From assembly GCA_965214475.1 (NCBI GenBank), contig OZ243953.1, positions 868,001 to 932,000 of the forward strand: a stretch of 64,000 bases of DNA, given 5' to 3'. Made by a program: the position numbers and the translations under genes. The notes below the pieces were generated by a model. It ran no database searches. It was not told the DNA's origin and saw only the letters and a program-made list of their open reading frames with translations. The DNA is from SIRX01 sp965214475 (GTDB taxonomy: Bacteria > Actinomycetota > Rubrobacteria > Rubrobacterales > Rubrobacteraceae). This document shows, in pieces, positions 1 through 8,228 of this stretch (position 1 is the first letter of the stretch; each line of letters starts with the position of its first letter).

Positions 1-680
1 AATCCGGGAAGTATGTTCCCCTGGATAAAGCCCTGCATATTCTCCGCAACTCCGGCCGGTAAAAAACTACTAAAGATACCGCCGGCCAACAAAAACAGAA
101 TGCCCGCTATAACGGTCCAGATGATCAGCATAGCCCCGTTGAGTCCACCGTCGAAACGGGCCAGCCGTCCCGACACGTAGCCACCAAAGAAGTACATCAG
201 GAAGAGCACGACTCCTACAACAGCCAAGCCGGTAAACGCCGCGGCTCCGAGAGTTTCACCGCTAAGGTCCACCGAAAACCCCAGCGGGATCAGCACGAGA
301 GCGGGGATCAGGGCCAGCACCGCACCACTGACGAGGGCAACCACGAAGCCTACGAAGCTCGCGAGCCAATCCGTACCGCCGTATATATCGCGCAGCCGTT
401 CCTCGCGCTCCTCCATGGCCTCGAAGTAGCCACCGGAAGATGTTCCTGTAGAGCCCTGGGCTCCCGGAGACCGCATCACCCGGGTTCCAGCTTCGCCGCC
501 CCGCGTCTGTCTACGGTCCGAGCGTCGAGTACGGGCCTCTCCACCGCCGGATTGCTGTTGCGGTATCTGCCGGGTTTCTTCTTCCCGCTGCGGCTGCTGC
601 TGCCGGGTCTGTTCATCTTCGTCCCCGAGAGGCCCGGATCTCCGACGCTCTCTGGATCTATCGTTCGAATTCTCGCTCAT
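1..680 (-). CDS. Membrane protein with disordered N-terminus (3' end outside window)
   Basis: The reading frame opens at an ATG (680-678) and stays open to base 1, so the C-terminus lies outside the window. The first ~110 residues are hydrophilic and rich in Q, R, E and G (MSENSNDRSRERRR at the start), which suggests a disordered cytoplasmic tail. Three hydrophobic segments follow (around WLASFVGFVVALVSGAV, GLAVVGVVLFLMYFFGG and MLIIWTVIAGILFLLAG). The Gly-rich small-residue segments resemble small TIGR04086/YrzE-type membrane proteins, but I do not recognise the family with confidence. It is divergent from glnA. No function is assigned. Confidence 0.75.
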   Translation of the reverse strand, partial: MSENSNDRSRERRRSGPLGDEDEQTRQQQPQREEETRQIPQQQSGGGEARTRRSDRRQTRGGEAGTRVMRSPGAQGSTGTSSGGYFEAMEEREERLRDIYGGTDWLASFVGFVVALVSGAVLALIPALVLIPLGFSVDLSGETLGAAAFTGLAVVGVVLFLMYFFGGYVSGRLARFDGGLNGAMLIIWTVIAGILFLLAGGIFSSFLPAGVAENMQGFIQGNILPG

Positions 681-967
681 CTGTCTCCCTAGCAATCGCT
701 TGCTATGCTACCCGGGAATTCTACCCTGATACTGCCGGTCACACCGACGCCCCCCTTACGCGCAGCATTCCGATCATGTACGATTCAAGGATGAGGGACC
801 TTTCGTGGGCCGCTTTTATACAGTTGGATAAAAATCTCCCTCTTCCAACTCGACCGGACTATACACCGGGCCATATCCACTTCTCATCCTCGTCCATATT
901 ATAGCCCATGATGTTGCGGGCAGGTCTCCCGCGACGAGGCATAAGTCAAACGATACAGGAGGGTTTT
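681..967. promoter_or_regulatory. Divergent promoter region, membrane protein / glnA
   Basis: This 287-bp stretch without a gene separates the divergent membrane protein and glnA. A -10-like TATTAT sits at 897-902, which would start a glnA transcript near 908 and give a leader of about 60 bases. TATACA at 860-865 is a second possibility. I could not find a convincing GlnR-type (GTnAC-n6-GnAAC) site. Confidence 0.35.
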
Positions 968-2299
968 TTGGATCCCAACGCTAAACAGGCCGTACTGACC
1001 CAGGCTCACGAGGCCAACGTAAAGTTTATCCGGTTGCAGTTCACGGATATTCTGGGGACGCTAAAGAGCTTCGCCATCACGGTCGAGGAGCTAGAAGACG
1101 CGCTCGACGGCGGTATGGGCTTCGACGGGTCTTCGATCACCGGCTACCAGGACATCGAAGAGTCGGATATGATCGCCATGCCAGACCCCGGTTCTTTCCA
1201 GATCATCCCTTGGAGCCCGCAGGAAGAGCCTACGGCCCGCATGATCTGCGACGTCCAGACTCCCGACGGCGATCCTTACGTCGGCGACCCGCGCTACGTC
1301 CTGAAACGAGCCCTGGAACGGTCCAAAGAGATGGGCTTCGACAAGTTCTACGTCGGCCCGGAGCTTGAGTTTTTCTATTTCAAGGACCCGTACAGCACTG
1401 AGCCCCTAGACTACGGCGGCTACTTCGACCTGACGACCCTAGACGCGGCGACCAGCCTGCGCCGGGATACGGTCCAGACGCTACAGCAGCTCGGTATCAA
1501 GGTGGAGTATTCGCACCACGAAGTCGGCGTGTCTCAGCACGAGATCGACTTGCGCTACGATGACGCCCTCTCGATGGCCGACAAGGTGATGACCTACAAG
1601 ACGGTCGTCAAGGAGATCGCCACCCGCCACGGTGTCTACGCGACGTTCATGCCCAAGCCGCTAATGGATCAGAACGGCTCCGGTATGCACACCCACCAGA
1701 GCCTCTTCACCGATGGGAAGAACTCCTTCTTCGACGGAGACTCAGAGGACTACCTCTCTGACGAGGCAAAGGCGTTTATCGCCGGACAGCTCCGGCACGC
1801 CCGCGAACTCTCGGTTATCTTCGCCCAGCACGTAAACTCCTACAAACGTCTGGTCCCCGGCTACGAGGCCCCGGTCTACATCGCCTGGAGTCGCCGTAAC
1901 CGCTCGGCCCTGGTACGAGTGCCCGGCTTCCACCCCGGCGAGGAGAAAGCCACGCGCATGGAACTGCGCTGCCCCGACCCGGCGGCGAACATCTACCTCG
2001 TGCTGGCCGCGCTGTTGCACGCGGGCCTCGAAGGCATCGAGAAGGGCTACGAGCTCTCCGAGCCGATGGAGCGGAACCTCTACAACCTCACCCCCGAAGA
2101 GCGGGAGAAGATGGGCATCGAGAGCCTGCCCGCCGACCTGGGAGAGGCGATCCGGGCGGCACAGGACTCCGAGCTGCTGCACAAGGCGCTCGGCGAGCAC
2201 TGCTTCACCCGTCTGCTCGACCTAAAGCGCGAGGAGTTCGAGGAGTATCGCGTGCAGGTAACACCGTACGAGCTGGAGAAGTTCCTGCCGATCTTGTAA
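968..2299 (+). CDS. glnA: Type I glutamine synthetase
   Basis: It catalyses ATP-dependent amidation of glutamate by ammonium to glutamine in the cytoplasm as a dodecamer. The start is taken as TTG at 968, five bases after a strong AGGAGGG (957-963). This gives 443 residues, the length of the short GSI-alpha form; the upstream in-frame ATG at 908 would add 20 uncharacteristic residues. Visible motifs are FTDILGTLKS near the N-terminus, the MGFDGSSI segment, GPELEFF with the metal-binding glutamate, and the NGSGMHTHQS ATP/metal loop. Also present are SYKRLVPGYEAPVYIAWS, NRSALVRVP and the MELRCPDPAANIYL C-terminal motif. A tyrosine lies in NLYNLTPEE, near the adenylylation site of GSI-beta enzymes, but the GSI-beta insertion appears absent. 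It is monocistronic and followed by a hairpin terminator. Confidence 0.96.
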   Translation: MDPNAKQAVLTQAHEANVKFIRLQFTDILGTLKSFAITVEELEDALDGGMGFDGSSITGYQDIEESDMIAMPDPGSFQIIPWSPQEEPTARMICDVQTPDGDPYVGDPRYVLKRALERSKEMGFDKFYVGPELEFFYFKDPYSTEPLDYGGYFDLTTLDAATSLRRDTVQTLQQLGIKVEYSHHEVGVSQHEIDLRYDDALSMADKVMTYKTVVKEIATRHGVYATFMPKPLMDQNGSGMHTHQSLFTDGKNSFFDGDSEDYLSDEAKAFIAGQLRHARELSVIFAQHVNSYKRLVPGYEAPVYIAWSRRNRSALVRVPGFHPGEEKATRMELRCPDPAANIYLVLAALLHAGLEGIEKGYELSEPMERNLYNLTPEEREKMGIESLPADLGEAIRAAQDSELLHKALGEHCFTRLLDLKREEFEEYRVQVTPYELEKFLPIL

Positions 2300-2332
2300 A
2301 TCGGTCAGCTTCTCGGCGGATCAACTATCAGG

Positions 2333-2364
2333 AAGGGACGCGGCTCTGGTCGCGTCCCTTTTCT
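2333..2364. terminator. Bidirectional intrinsic terminator, glnA / glycosyltransferase
   Basis: A perfect 8-bp stem GGGACGCG (2335-2342) / CGCGTCCC (2351-2358), extended by AA/TT, encloses an 8-base loop and is followed by TTTTCT. It lies between the glnA stop and the convergent glycosyltransferase stop and could serve both. Confidence 0.85.
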
Positions 2365-2369
2365 ATGCA

Positions 2370-3041
2370 CTAATGTTCCTTCGAGCGGTAGAACAGATCC
2401 AACCGCCACGGGCTCACGCCCAATGCGAAGGCGATTTGCATGAACCCCCAAAGCAACATGGTGCGTAAGGCATTCCCTCGCCAGCGACGTCCAGAGCTTA
2501 CCACCGGCCCGAGCAGGTAAGCCGTTTTGCCGTGATGTTCCATTCTCTGCACAAAAACTATATCTTCCATGATGGGTATAGCGGGAAAGCCCCCGAATGA
2601 CTCATATGCATCGCGCCGCACAAAGAAACCCGAGTCTCCATAGTAGCGACGGAGCTTACGATAAATTGGGGTCAGAGTCTCCAACCAGAGCCCGAGCAAT
2701 CCCCCATCCGGGTAGTGCAAGCGGAAGTTACCGCCGATATATCCAGCTCTTACGGCGCGCTCTATCTGAGTCGCAACATCCGGCGGCGGCAGCACATCAG
2801 CGTGTAAGAAGAACAGAACGTCCCCTGTAGCCACTTGAGCCCCGGCCCGAAGTTGCATGCCGCGACCCGGTTCAGAGACCGTTAGCCACATTCGGCGAGC
2901 GGCGAGTTCTTGCGTACCGTCGGTAGAGCCTCCGTCGGCGACTATGACCTCATGTATGCCCGGCGTGGCTTCAAGCCGTTCGAGTAGCCGGTCCAGGTTC
3001 TGTACTTCGTTGAGGGTTGGGATTATCGTGGAAATCTTCAT
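2370..3041 (-). CDS. Family 2 glycosyltransferase (TIGR04283-like)
   Basis: This is a 223-residue GT-A fold glycosyltransferase. The N-terminal nucleotide-binding strand is STIIPTLNEVQNLDRLL, followed by VIVADGGSTDGT and the metal-binding FFLHADVLPP region (HAD in place of DXD). The GGNFRLHYPDGG and YGDSGFFVRRDAYESFGGFP segments are typical of the subgroup often annotated 'TIGR04283 family arsenosugar biosynthesis glycosyltransferase'. The C-terminus has one hydrophobic stretch (LLWGFMQIAFALGVSPW). It follows an MFS transporter with an 18-base gap and is probably cotranscribed. The acceptor is unknown. Confidence 0.85.
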   Translation of the reverse strand: MKISTIIPTLNEVQNLDRLLERLEATPGIHEVIVADGGSTDGTQELAARRMWLTVSEPGRGMQLRAGAQVATGDVLFFLHADVLPPPDVATQIERAVRAGYIGGNFRLHYPDGGLLGLWLETLTPIYRKLRRYYGDSGFFVRRDAYESFGGFPAIPIMEDIVFVQRMEHHGKTAYLLGPVVSSGRRWRGNALRTMLLWGFMQIAFALGVSPWRLDLFYRSKEH

Positions 3042-3058
3042 GTTCAGGCGTGCAGGTG

Positions 3059-4537
3059 CTACTCGGGCTCCGCCGCCGGATGTTTTTTGACCGGCGGCGA
3101 GTCGAAAGCGGGCTCGTCGTCTTCGAGGAACGTTTCGAGACCGGGGGGATGCAACCGTGCGCCGCCCCGCAGGTAGATCAGGGTGATAATCAACATCCCG
3201 GCCAGCATGAAACCGAGAACTATCCAGTAACCGACATGCAGACCAGTGAGCAAGCTCTCACCCCCGGAGCCGTACAGACGAGCAATGTATACAAGCACCG
3301 GACCCACGGTATACGCACTTGCGAGCCGCAACAACTCGACCAGCGCGATAGCGCGCCCTACCAACATCGACGGAACGCTCAGGGCTGCCATCAAAAGCCC
3401 CGGCGTTACGGTCAGGCTCGCGCCCAGGCCTAGTGCAGCCGCAATGACAAGTATCCGGGCGTCTCCGGTCTGAGACGTTATTCCGGTGAGACCCCAGGCG
3501 GCTAGAGAAAGTGAGATCATACCGAAAAGCGGCATCGTCAAAACCCAGCGACTGGTCAGCACGAAGCCGACGATGACGGCTCCAACGATGCCCATAACGA
3601 GCTCCGGCCAGAACAGAAACCCCGATGCCGGAGCCTCTAAACCGCGGACACGTTCCAGAAAAAGCAGCGTCAACTCCATAAGGCCCGTAAAAGCGGCCCC
3701 CGAGATAATAGCGGCCAGTATGCCCATCACCGGGAAAGTGGTAGTCAGTGGCCTCACCGGCATGAGCGCCTCGCTCCGCGCGCCTTCCAAGATAACCAGT
3801 GCAACCAGCATGATTAAGCCCAAGGAGGCCGTAACGTAGAACAGCGGAGACCCGGCCCCAAACCCCATAAGCGCACCAACCCCGACGAACGAGAGGCCGG
3901 CCCCGCCAGCGGAGAGCAGCAACGCCGAAGCGTCTATCCGGGCTCCGGGGTTCAGGGGCGCTTTTTCGGCGAGCGAGAGCAGGGCCAGCACGAGCGTCGC
4001 CACCCCGATGATCGCGGTTGCGAGGAACAGCAGGCGCCACGCCCCGGTTATGGCGACGTATCCCCCGACCAGCGGACCCGCCGTGACAGCCCCGAAGAGT
4101 CCTACGACGACGGCCGGGATGGTGGTTTTGAGTCGGAAAGCGGGGAAGCCGGTAACTAGCGGCGGCAGGGCCGCGACGAGCAGGAGCCCGGTAGCCAGAC
4201 CCTGAAGAGTGTGGCCCAGGATCAGGGCCACCATGTTGGGTGCGAGAAACCCTATAAGGGATCCGACGATAAACATGCTCTGATAACTCACGAAGAGCGG
4301 CCGGTTCCTGAAGCGCTGGGCCAGATCGGCGGCGAGGACTGCCCCGAGGGCCAGGGCCGCGTTGCTAAAGATCGAGACCCATAAGATGCTGCCCGGGCTT
4401 GTACCGAGGCTTTCGGCGATCGTAGGCTTAAGTAGGCCCAACGCCGAGCTCAGGATGAATCCGGGTGAGAGAGCCATTAGGGATACGATCAAGGTCGGCC
4501 AGTAGGCCCCTCGCAGTGCGTGTCCGAAGCTCAACAA
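3059..4537 (-). CDS. MFS transporter, DHA2-like 14-span drug exporter type
   Basis: This 492-residue integral membrane protein has about 14 hydrophobic helices and a short hydrophilic acidic C-terminal tail (FLEDDEPAFDSPPVKKH). The segment GPLVGGYVAITGAWRLLFL matches the DHA2-family motif C region at the end of helix 5. The loop QRFRNRPLFV resembles the motif A loop between helices 2 and 3. The family exports drugs or other amphipathic compounds by proton antiport; the substrate here is unknown. It is the first gene of a two-gene unit with the glycosyltransferase and is divergent from pepA. Confidence 0.85.
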   Translation of the reverse strand: MLSFGHALRGAYWPTLIVSLMALSPGFILSSALGLLKPTIAESLGTSPGSILWVSIFSNAALALGAVLAADLAQRFRNRPLFVSYQSMFIVGSLIGFLAPNMVALILGHTLQGLATGLLLVAALPPLVTGFPAFRLKTTIPAVVVGLFGAVTAGPLVGGYVAITGAWRLLFLATAIIGVATLVLALLSLAEKAPLNPGARIDASALLLSAGGAGLSFVGVGALMGFGAGSPLFYVTASLGLIMLVALVILEGARSEALMPVRPLTTTFPVMGILAAIISGAAFTGLMELTLLFLERVRGLEAPASGFLFWPELVMGIVGAVIVGFVLTSRWVLTMPLFGMISLSLAAWGLTGITSQTGDARILVIAAALGLGASLTVTPGLLMAALSVPSMLVGRAIALVELLRLASAYTVGPVLVYIARLYGSGGESLLTGLHVGYWIVLGFMLAGMLIITLIYLRGGARLHPPGLETFLEDDEPAFDSPPVKKHPAAEPE

Positions 4538-4615
4538 AATCCGAATGCTACAGGCGATTTGTCGGAAAGTGTGCCGCTCACGTTCACCCCGGGGTTATAC
4601 CATTTATCTTTGCCG

Positions 4616-4676
4616 TATAATCCAGACCGTTGCTCGACAAATCGAGCCATATTCAGTAACTCTCGAACGGAGGTGA
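4616..4676 (+). promoter_or_regulatory. Candidate pepA -10 element and strong ribosome binding site
   Basis: TATAAT at 4616-4621 is a consensus -10 hexamer, though no good -35 was found. GGAGGTGA at 4669-4676 is a near-perfect Shine-Dalgarno. It is 7 bases from the TTG at 4684 and decides the unusual start codon of pepA. Confidence 0.6.
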
Positions 4677-4683
4677 TCCCGGT

Positions 4684-6168
4684 TTGGTCCAGATAGGCGC
4701 CCGGGTCGAAGGCTTATCACAGATTCCCGCAGACTTGCTCGTAGTCTGCCTGTACAAAAACGAGGAACCCCCGGAGGCCATCCGGGAAATATCCGACCCC
4801 GCCACCTCAAATGCAGACTTCTCCGGCAAACCGAACGAGACAGCCTTGCTCTACACCGGCGGGACAATTTCGGCTTCCCGGTTGTTGCTGCTAGGCCTCG
4901 GTGACGAAGGCTCGTTTACCTTAGAGAAACTCCGCCGCGCAGCCGCCACAGCAGCCAAAAAAGCCCGGAGCCTGAAAGCCGAAAACGTAGCTTTCGTCCC
5001 GAAAACCCCTGAAGGTTCCGGCATCGAAGGCGTGACCCGGGCGGTGTCCGAGGGCGCGGCGCTCGGTCTCTACCGCTTTATGCGCTATAAGACTTCCGAA
5101 GAGGAGTCTAATGCCAGTGAGGAACATCCAGCGAACTTCGACGTGGTTCTCTCGCCGGAAGATGAAGAAGCTGCGAAACGCGGCATTTATGAAGGCGAAA
5201 GCCTGGCTGTAGCGGCTACATTGGCCCGAAACCTGGCAAACGAACCCTCCAACACGGCGACGCCGGAGTACCTGGCGGAGAAGGCGCGTGAGATCTCCGA
5301 AAAGCACGATATGGAGCTCACCGTTCTCGACCGGGCCGGCATAGAGGCCGAAGGACTCACAGGGCTTGCGACTGTCGGACGCTCGGCCTCCAACGAGCCC
5401 AAGTTTATCGTGCTGGAGCACCGCAAGGCTGGAGACGAAGCCCCGGTCGTACTGGTCGGTAAGGCCGTCACCTTCGACTCCGGGGGCATCTCCATAAAGC
5501 CCTCCGGCGGCATGGAAGAGATGAAGTTCGACATGGGTGGTGGTGCGGCGGTACTCGGCGCCATGGAGGCCGTCGGGAGGCTAGGCCTTCCCTTGAACAT
5601 AGTCGCCCTCGTGCCAGCTACGGAAAACTTGCCGGCGGGCGACGCCTACAAGCCCGGCGACGTACTCCGAATGCACTCGGGCAAGACCGTGGAGATCGTC
5701 ACCACAGACGCCGAGGGCCGTCTCATCTTGGCCGACGCACTCTCCTACGCGAAGCGCTACGAGCCCGCAGCGATCGTAGATTGTGCCACCCTTACAGGTG
5801 CGGCCCTCGTCGCTCTCGGACATCACGCTTCGGGCTTGATGGGCAACGACGGAGATTTGATCGCCGAAGTCCAGGCCGCCGGTGAGACGGCTGGCGAAAG
5901 GGCGTGGCCGCTCCCGCTCTTCGAAGAGTACACCGAACAGATAAAAGGCACTACTGCCGATATAAAGAATAGTGGAGGACGTTTTGGCGGAGCCCTCACG
6001 GCTGGGGCTTTCCTCAAGGAGTTCGCAGATTACCCCTGGGCACACCTGGACGTTGCCGGCACGGCCTTCGGCGCGAAAGGCAATGCGTACACACCAAAAG
6101 GCGGAACAGGAACCCCGGCGAGGTTGTTGGTCGAGTTTCTAATAGGACGCACGGGAGGACGTATATGA
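4684..6168 (+). CDS. pepA: Leucyl aminopeptidase, M17 family
   Basis: This is a cytosolic di-metal aminopeptidase that removes N-terminal residues from peptides. The 494-residue length is typical, with a variable N-terminal domain (~1-170) and a catalytic C-terminal domain. The catalytic lysine and metal ligands lie in VGKAVTFDSGGISIKPSGGM and the following KFDMGGGAAVLG. The usual signature NTDAEGRL appears as TTDAEGRLILADAL, so the first Asn is Thr while the ligands D and E and the catalytic Arg are kept. The TTG start is supported by an excellent Shine-Dalgarno. It is the first gene of a five-gene plus-strand operon, and its stop overlaps the next start (ATGA). Confidence 0.95.
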   Translation: MVQIGARVEGLSQIPADLLVVCLYKNEEPPEAIREISDPATSNADFSGKPNETALLYTGGTISASRLLLLGLGDEGSFTLEKLRRAAATAAKKARSLKAENVAFVPKTPEGSGIEGVTRAVSEGAALGLYRFMRYKTSEEESNASEEHPANFDVVLSPEDEEAAKRGIYEGESLAVAATLARNLANEPSNTATPEYLAEKAREISEKHDMELTVLDRAGIEAEGLTGLATVGRSASNEPKFIVLEHRKAGDEAPVVLVGKAVTFDSGGISIKPSGGMEEMKFDMGGGAAVLGAMEAVGRLGLPLNIVALVPATENLPAGDAYKPGDVLRMHSGKTVEIVTTDAEGRLILADALSYAKRYEPAAIVDCATLTGAALVALGHHASGLMGNDGDLIAEVQAAGETAGERAWPLPLFEEYTEQIKGTTADIKNSGGRFGGALTAGAFLKEFADYPWAHLDVAGTAFGAKGNAYTPKGGTGTPARLLVEFLIGRTGGRI

Positions 6169-6806
6169 TCCTAAAAATGCTAACCGTCGGACCGTTTCAG
6201 GAAAATTGTTACGTAGTCGGAGACGAAGAGTCGGGTGAAGGAGCCTTGATCGACCCGGGCGACGAAGCCTCTCGGATAGCGCTTGTGGTCGAGCAGACGG
6301 AAGTGGAGATCGGCCAGATCATCCTGACCCACTCCCACATAGACCACATCGGGGCCGTAGCCCAACTAAAGGAAGAATACACCTGTCCCGTCCTGATCCA
6401 CGACGAAGCCGAACCCATGCTCAAACAAGCCCCGACCCAGGCTATGATGATGGGCCTCAAATTCGGCAAAATCCCGTCCGTTGACCGCTACATCGAAGAT
6501 GAAGAGGTAGTAGAAGTCGGCGGCCTGCAACTAAAGGCCCTCTACACACCGGGCCACGCGCCAGGCCACCTCTCCTTCTACGTCGAGGACGGAGGAATCG
6601 TGATCTCCGGCGACGCACTCTTCGCGGGGAGCGTCGGACGGGTGGATCTGCCGGGCGGCAGCATGGAGGTTTTGATGACGAGCATCAAAGAGCGTCTCCT
6701 GACCCTGCCGGACGAGACCCTCGTCTATCCCGGCCACGGCCCGGATACGACAATAGGCAGCGAGAAAGAGTACAACCCGTTTTTGACCGGCGGAGGGCTG
6801 CTTTGA
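6165..6806 (+). CDS. MBL-fold hydrolase, glyoxalase II-like
   Basis: This 213-residue metallo-beta-lactamase-fold protein has the full metal-binding set: HSHIDHIG, the HAPGH motif, GDALFAGSVGR and PGHGPDT near the end. The family hydrolyses thioesters such as hydroxyacyl-glutathione; in actinobacteria lacking glutathione the true substrate is usually unknown. Its ATG overlaps the pepA stop by 4 bases and its stop overlaps the moaB TTG, so translation is coupled through the operon. Confidence 0.9.
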   Translation: MILKMLTVGPFQENCYVVGDEESGEGALIDPGDEASRIALVVEQTEVEIGQIILTHSHIDHIGAVAQLKEEYTCPVLIHDEAEPMLKQAPTQAMMMGLKFGKIPSVDRYIEDEEVVEVGGLQLKALYTPGHAPGHLSFYVEDGGIVISGDALFAGSVGRVDLPGGSMEVLMTSIKERLLTLPDETLVYPGHGPDTTIGSEKEYNPFLTGGGLL

Positions 6807-7327
6807 GCGAGAGCGTCCATCAACACCGGGAGGCGGCCCCGGATCACGTTCGGGTCGCCGCGCTCACCATAAGCGACACTCGCACTCCGGAAGATGATAC
6901 CGGCGGCGACACGATCCAGGAACTGCTGGAAGAAGCGGGACACGAGATCGTCGAGCGCAAGATCGTGCGGGACGATGTGGCCCAAATTCAGACCACCCTC
7001 GTGCAACTTCTGACCCGTGATGACGTGGACGCCGTGGTCACGACCGGCGGGACCGGCATTTCCGCCCGAGACACGACTTACGAGGTCGTGGAACGCATGC
7101 TGAACAAAAAGCTCGACGGGTTTGGGGAAATCTTCCGGGTTCTCTCCTACGAGGAGATCGGGGCCGCCGCCATGCTCAGCCGCGCCACCGCCGGGGCCGT
7201 TGGCAACAAGTTCTTGGCTTGCCTCCCCGGCTCCCGCAACGCGGTGCGTCTCGCCGTCGAGAAGCTCCTCGTGCCCGAAATATCACACATCGTCTTCGAA
7301 CTCCGCAAACACCGGGAAGGAAGTTAA
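6803..7327 (+). CDS. moaB: Molybdenum cofactor biosynthesis protein, MoaB/MogA type
   Basis: This 174-residue protein belongs to the molybdopterin adenylyltransferase fold (MoaB/MogA). Conserved segments include LTISDTRTPEDDTGGDTI, VVTTGGTGISARDTTYE (the MPT-binding TTGGTG loop) and CLPGSRNAVRLAV near the C-terminus. MogA adenylylates molybdopterin before metal insertion; for short MoaB proteins the exact role is less certain. The TTG start overlaps the preceding stop (TTGA). No other Moco genes are nearby. Confidence 0.9.
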   Translation: MSESVHQHREAAPDHVRVAALTISDTRTPEDDTGGDTIQELLEEAGHEIVERKIVRDDVAQIQTTLVQLLTRDDVDAVVTTGGTGISARDTTYEVVERMLNKKLDGFGEIFRVLSYEEIGAAAMLSRATAGAVGNKFLACLPGSRNAVRLAVEKLLVPEISHIVFELRKHREGS

Positions 7328-7585
7328 ATGGAACGTGAACCCCTCTCTTCTGAGAACGAAGCGCTCTGGGTCCAACTCTGGGATCTTTGGCAAGCTAACG
7401 ACGAGGAGGATGTGATCCTGGATTCTTCCAAACTCGAAGACCTGGAAGACGCTATCCCGGCACTGCAGGGCCGAATGAAGACCGCCCTCGCCTATCTCCA
7501 GCGCGCCCGTTACATCCAGTATCGCTCCGGCGTCAGCGACGAGGGTATCGAACCAATTCTCTACGACGTCTACGAACCACGATAA
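7328..7585 (+). CDS. Small acidic protein of unknown function
   Basis: This 85-residue ORF starts at ATG 7328, directly after the moaB stop and in step with the operon. AAGGAAG just upstream gives a Shine-Dalgarno. The product is acidic and Trp-rich at its N-terminus (ENEALWVQLWDLWQAND) and predicted helical. It has no cysteine pairs and no membrane segment. I do not recognise the family. The tight spacing on both sides argues that it is translated. Confidence 0.65.
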   Translation: MEREPLSSENEALWVQLWDLWQANDEEDVILDSSKLEDLEDAIPALQGRMKTALAYLQRARYIQYRSGVSDEGIEPILYDVYEPR

Positions 7586-7589
7586 AAAC

Positions 7590-8171
7590 ATGAATAGCAT
7601 CTGCATTTTCTGCGGTTCTAGCTCCGGCAAGGATCCCGCCTATGCAGAGGCGGCTCGCTTTCTGGGAGAGACGCTCGCGCGGAGAGGCGTCACGCTCGTC
7701 TACGGTGGCGGAAACGTTGGCCTCATGGGCATCGTGGCGGATGCGGCGCTCGAGGCCGGTGGCGAGGTGATCGGGGTAATGCCAGAGGCGTTGGTGGAAC
7801 GCGAGATCTCCCACACTTCTCTCACGAAGCTACATGTCGTGGGCTCCATGCACGATCGTAAGGCCCTCATGTCCGAACTGTCGGATGGATTCATCGCGCT
7901 ACCGGGCGGCAACGGTACATTGGAAGAGTTCTTCGAAGTCTTGACCTGGGCGCAACTCGGCGAGCATCGCAAACCCTGCGGGCTGCTCAACGTCTCCGCG
8001 TACTACGATCCACTGCTCAGTGTTCTCGACCATATGGTGGATCAGGGGTTTCTTTCAGAGAAGCACCGCTCGATAGTGCAAGTAGAGTCCGAGCCGGAAA
8101 ATATGCTCGAAGCCTTCGACAGCTACACACCGCCGGTGACCGTAAAGTGGATAGACTCCGATGATACGTAA
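7590..8171 (+). CDS. LOG family protein (TIGR00730 Rossmann-fold)
   Basis: At 193 residues this is a typical LOG (lonely guy) protein. It begins with ICIFCGSSSGKDPAY, continues with VYGGGNVGLMGIVADAAL, and carries the diagnostic phosphoribohydrolase motif PGGNGTLEEFFE around residue 107. Members cleave the N-glycosidic bond of cytokinin-type or other nucleoside 5'-monophosphates. The bacterial role may be nucleotide clean-up or adenine salvage. It is the last gene of the pepA operon and is followed by a hairpin. Confidence 0.9.
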   Translation: MNSICIFCGSSSGKDPAYAEAARFLGETLARRGVTLVYGGGNVGLMGIVADAALEAGGEVIGVMPEALVEREISHTSLTKLHVVGSMHDRKALMSELSDGFIALPGGNGTLEEFFEVLTWAQLGEHRKPCGLLNVSAYYDPLLSVLDHMVDQGFLSEKHRSIVQVESEPENMLEAFDSYTPPVTVKWIDSDDT

Positions 8172-8203
8172 AAGAAGCGGCCGGCTCTTCTGAGCCGACC
8201 GCT
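8171..8203. terminator. Hairpin between convergent LOG gene and fba
   Basis: The stem is AGCGG-C-CGGCTC (8176-8187) / GAGCCG-A-CCGCT (8192-8203) with one mismatch and a TTCT loop. On the minus strand it is followed by TTCTTTT, so it best serves fba, although it also lies just after the LOG stop. Confidence 0.7.
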
Positions 8204-8228
8204 GACAAACTGTAATGCTAACTAGCTT

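Noticed and set aside
681..900. GlnR-type operator upstream of glnA
   Set aside because: Only isolated GGTCAC-like half-sites were seen, without the spacing of GTnAC-n6-GnAAC.
908..967. Upstream ATG of glnA
   Set aside because: It would add 20 residues not seen in GlnA; the TTG at 968 has a far better Shine-Dalgarno and matches the family length.
3258..4040. 260-codon minus-strand frame inside the MFS gene
   Set aside because: It is a shifted-frame shadow of an obvious transporter, with Arg/Gly-rich composition and no motif.
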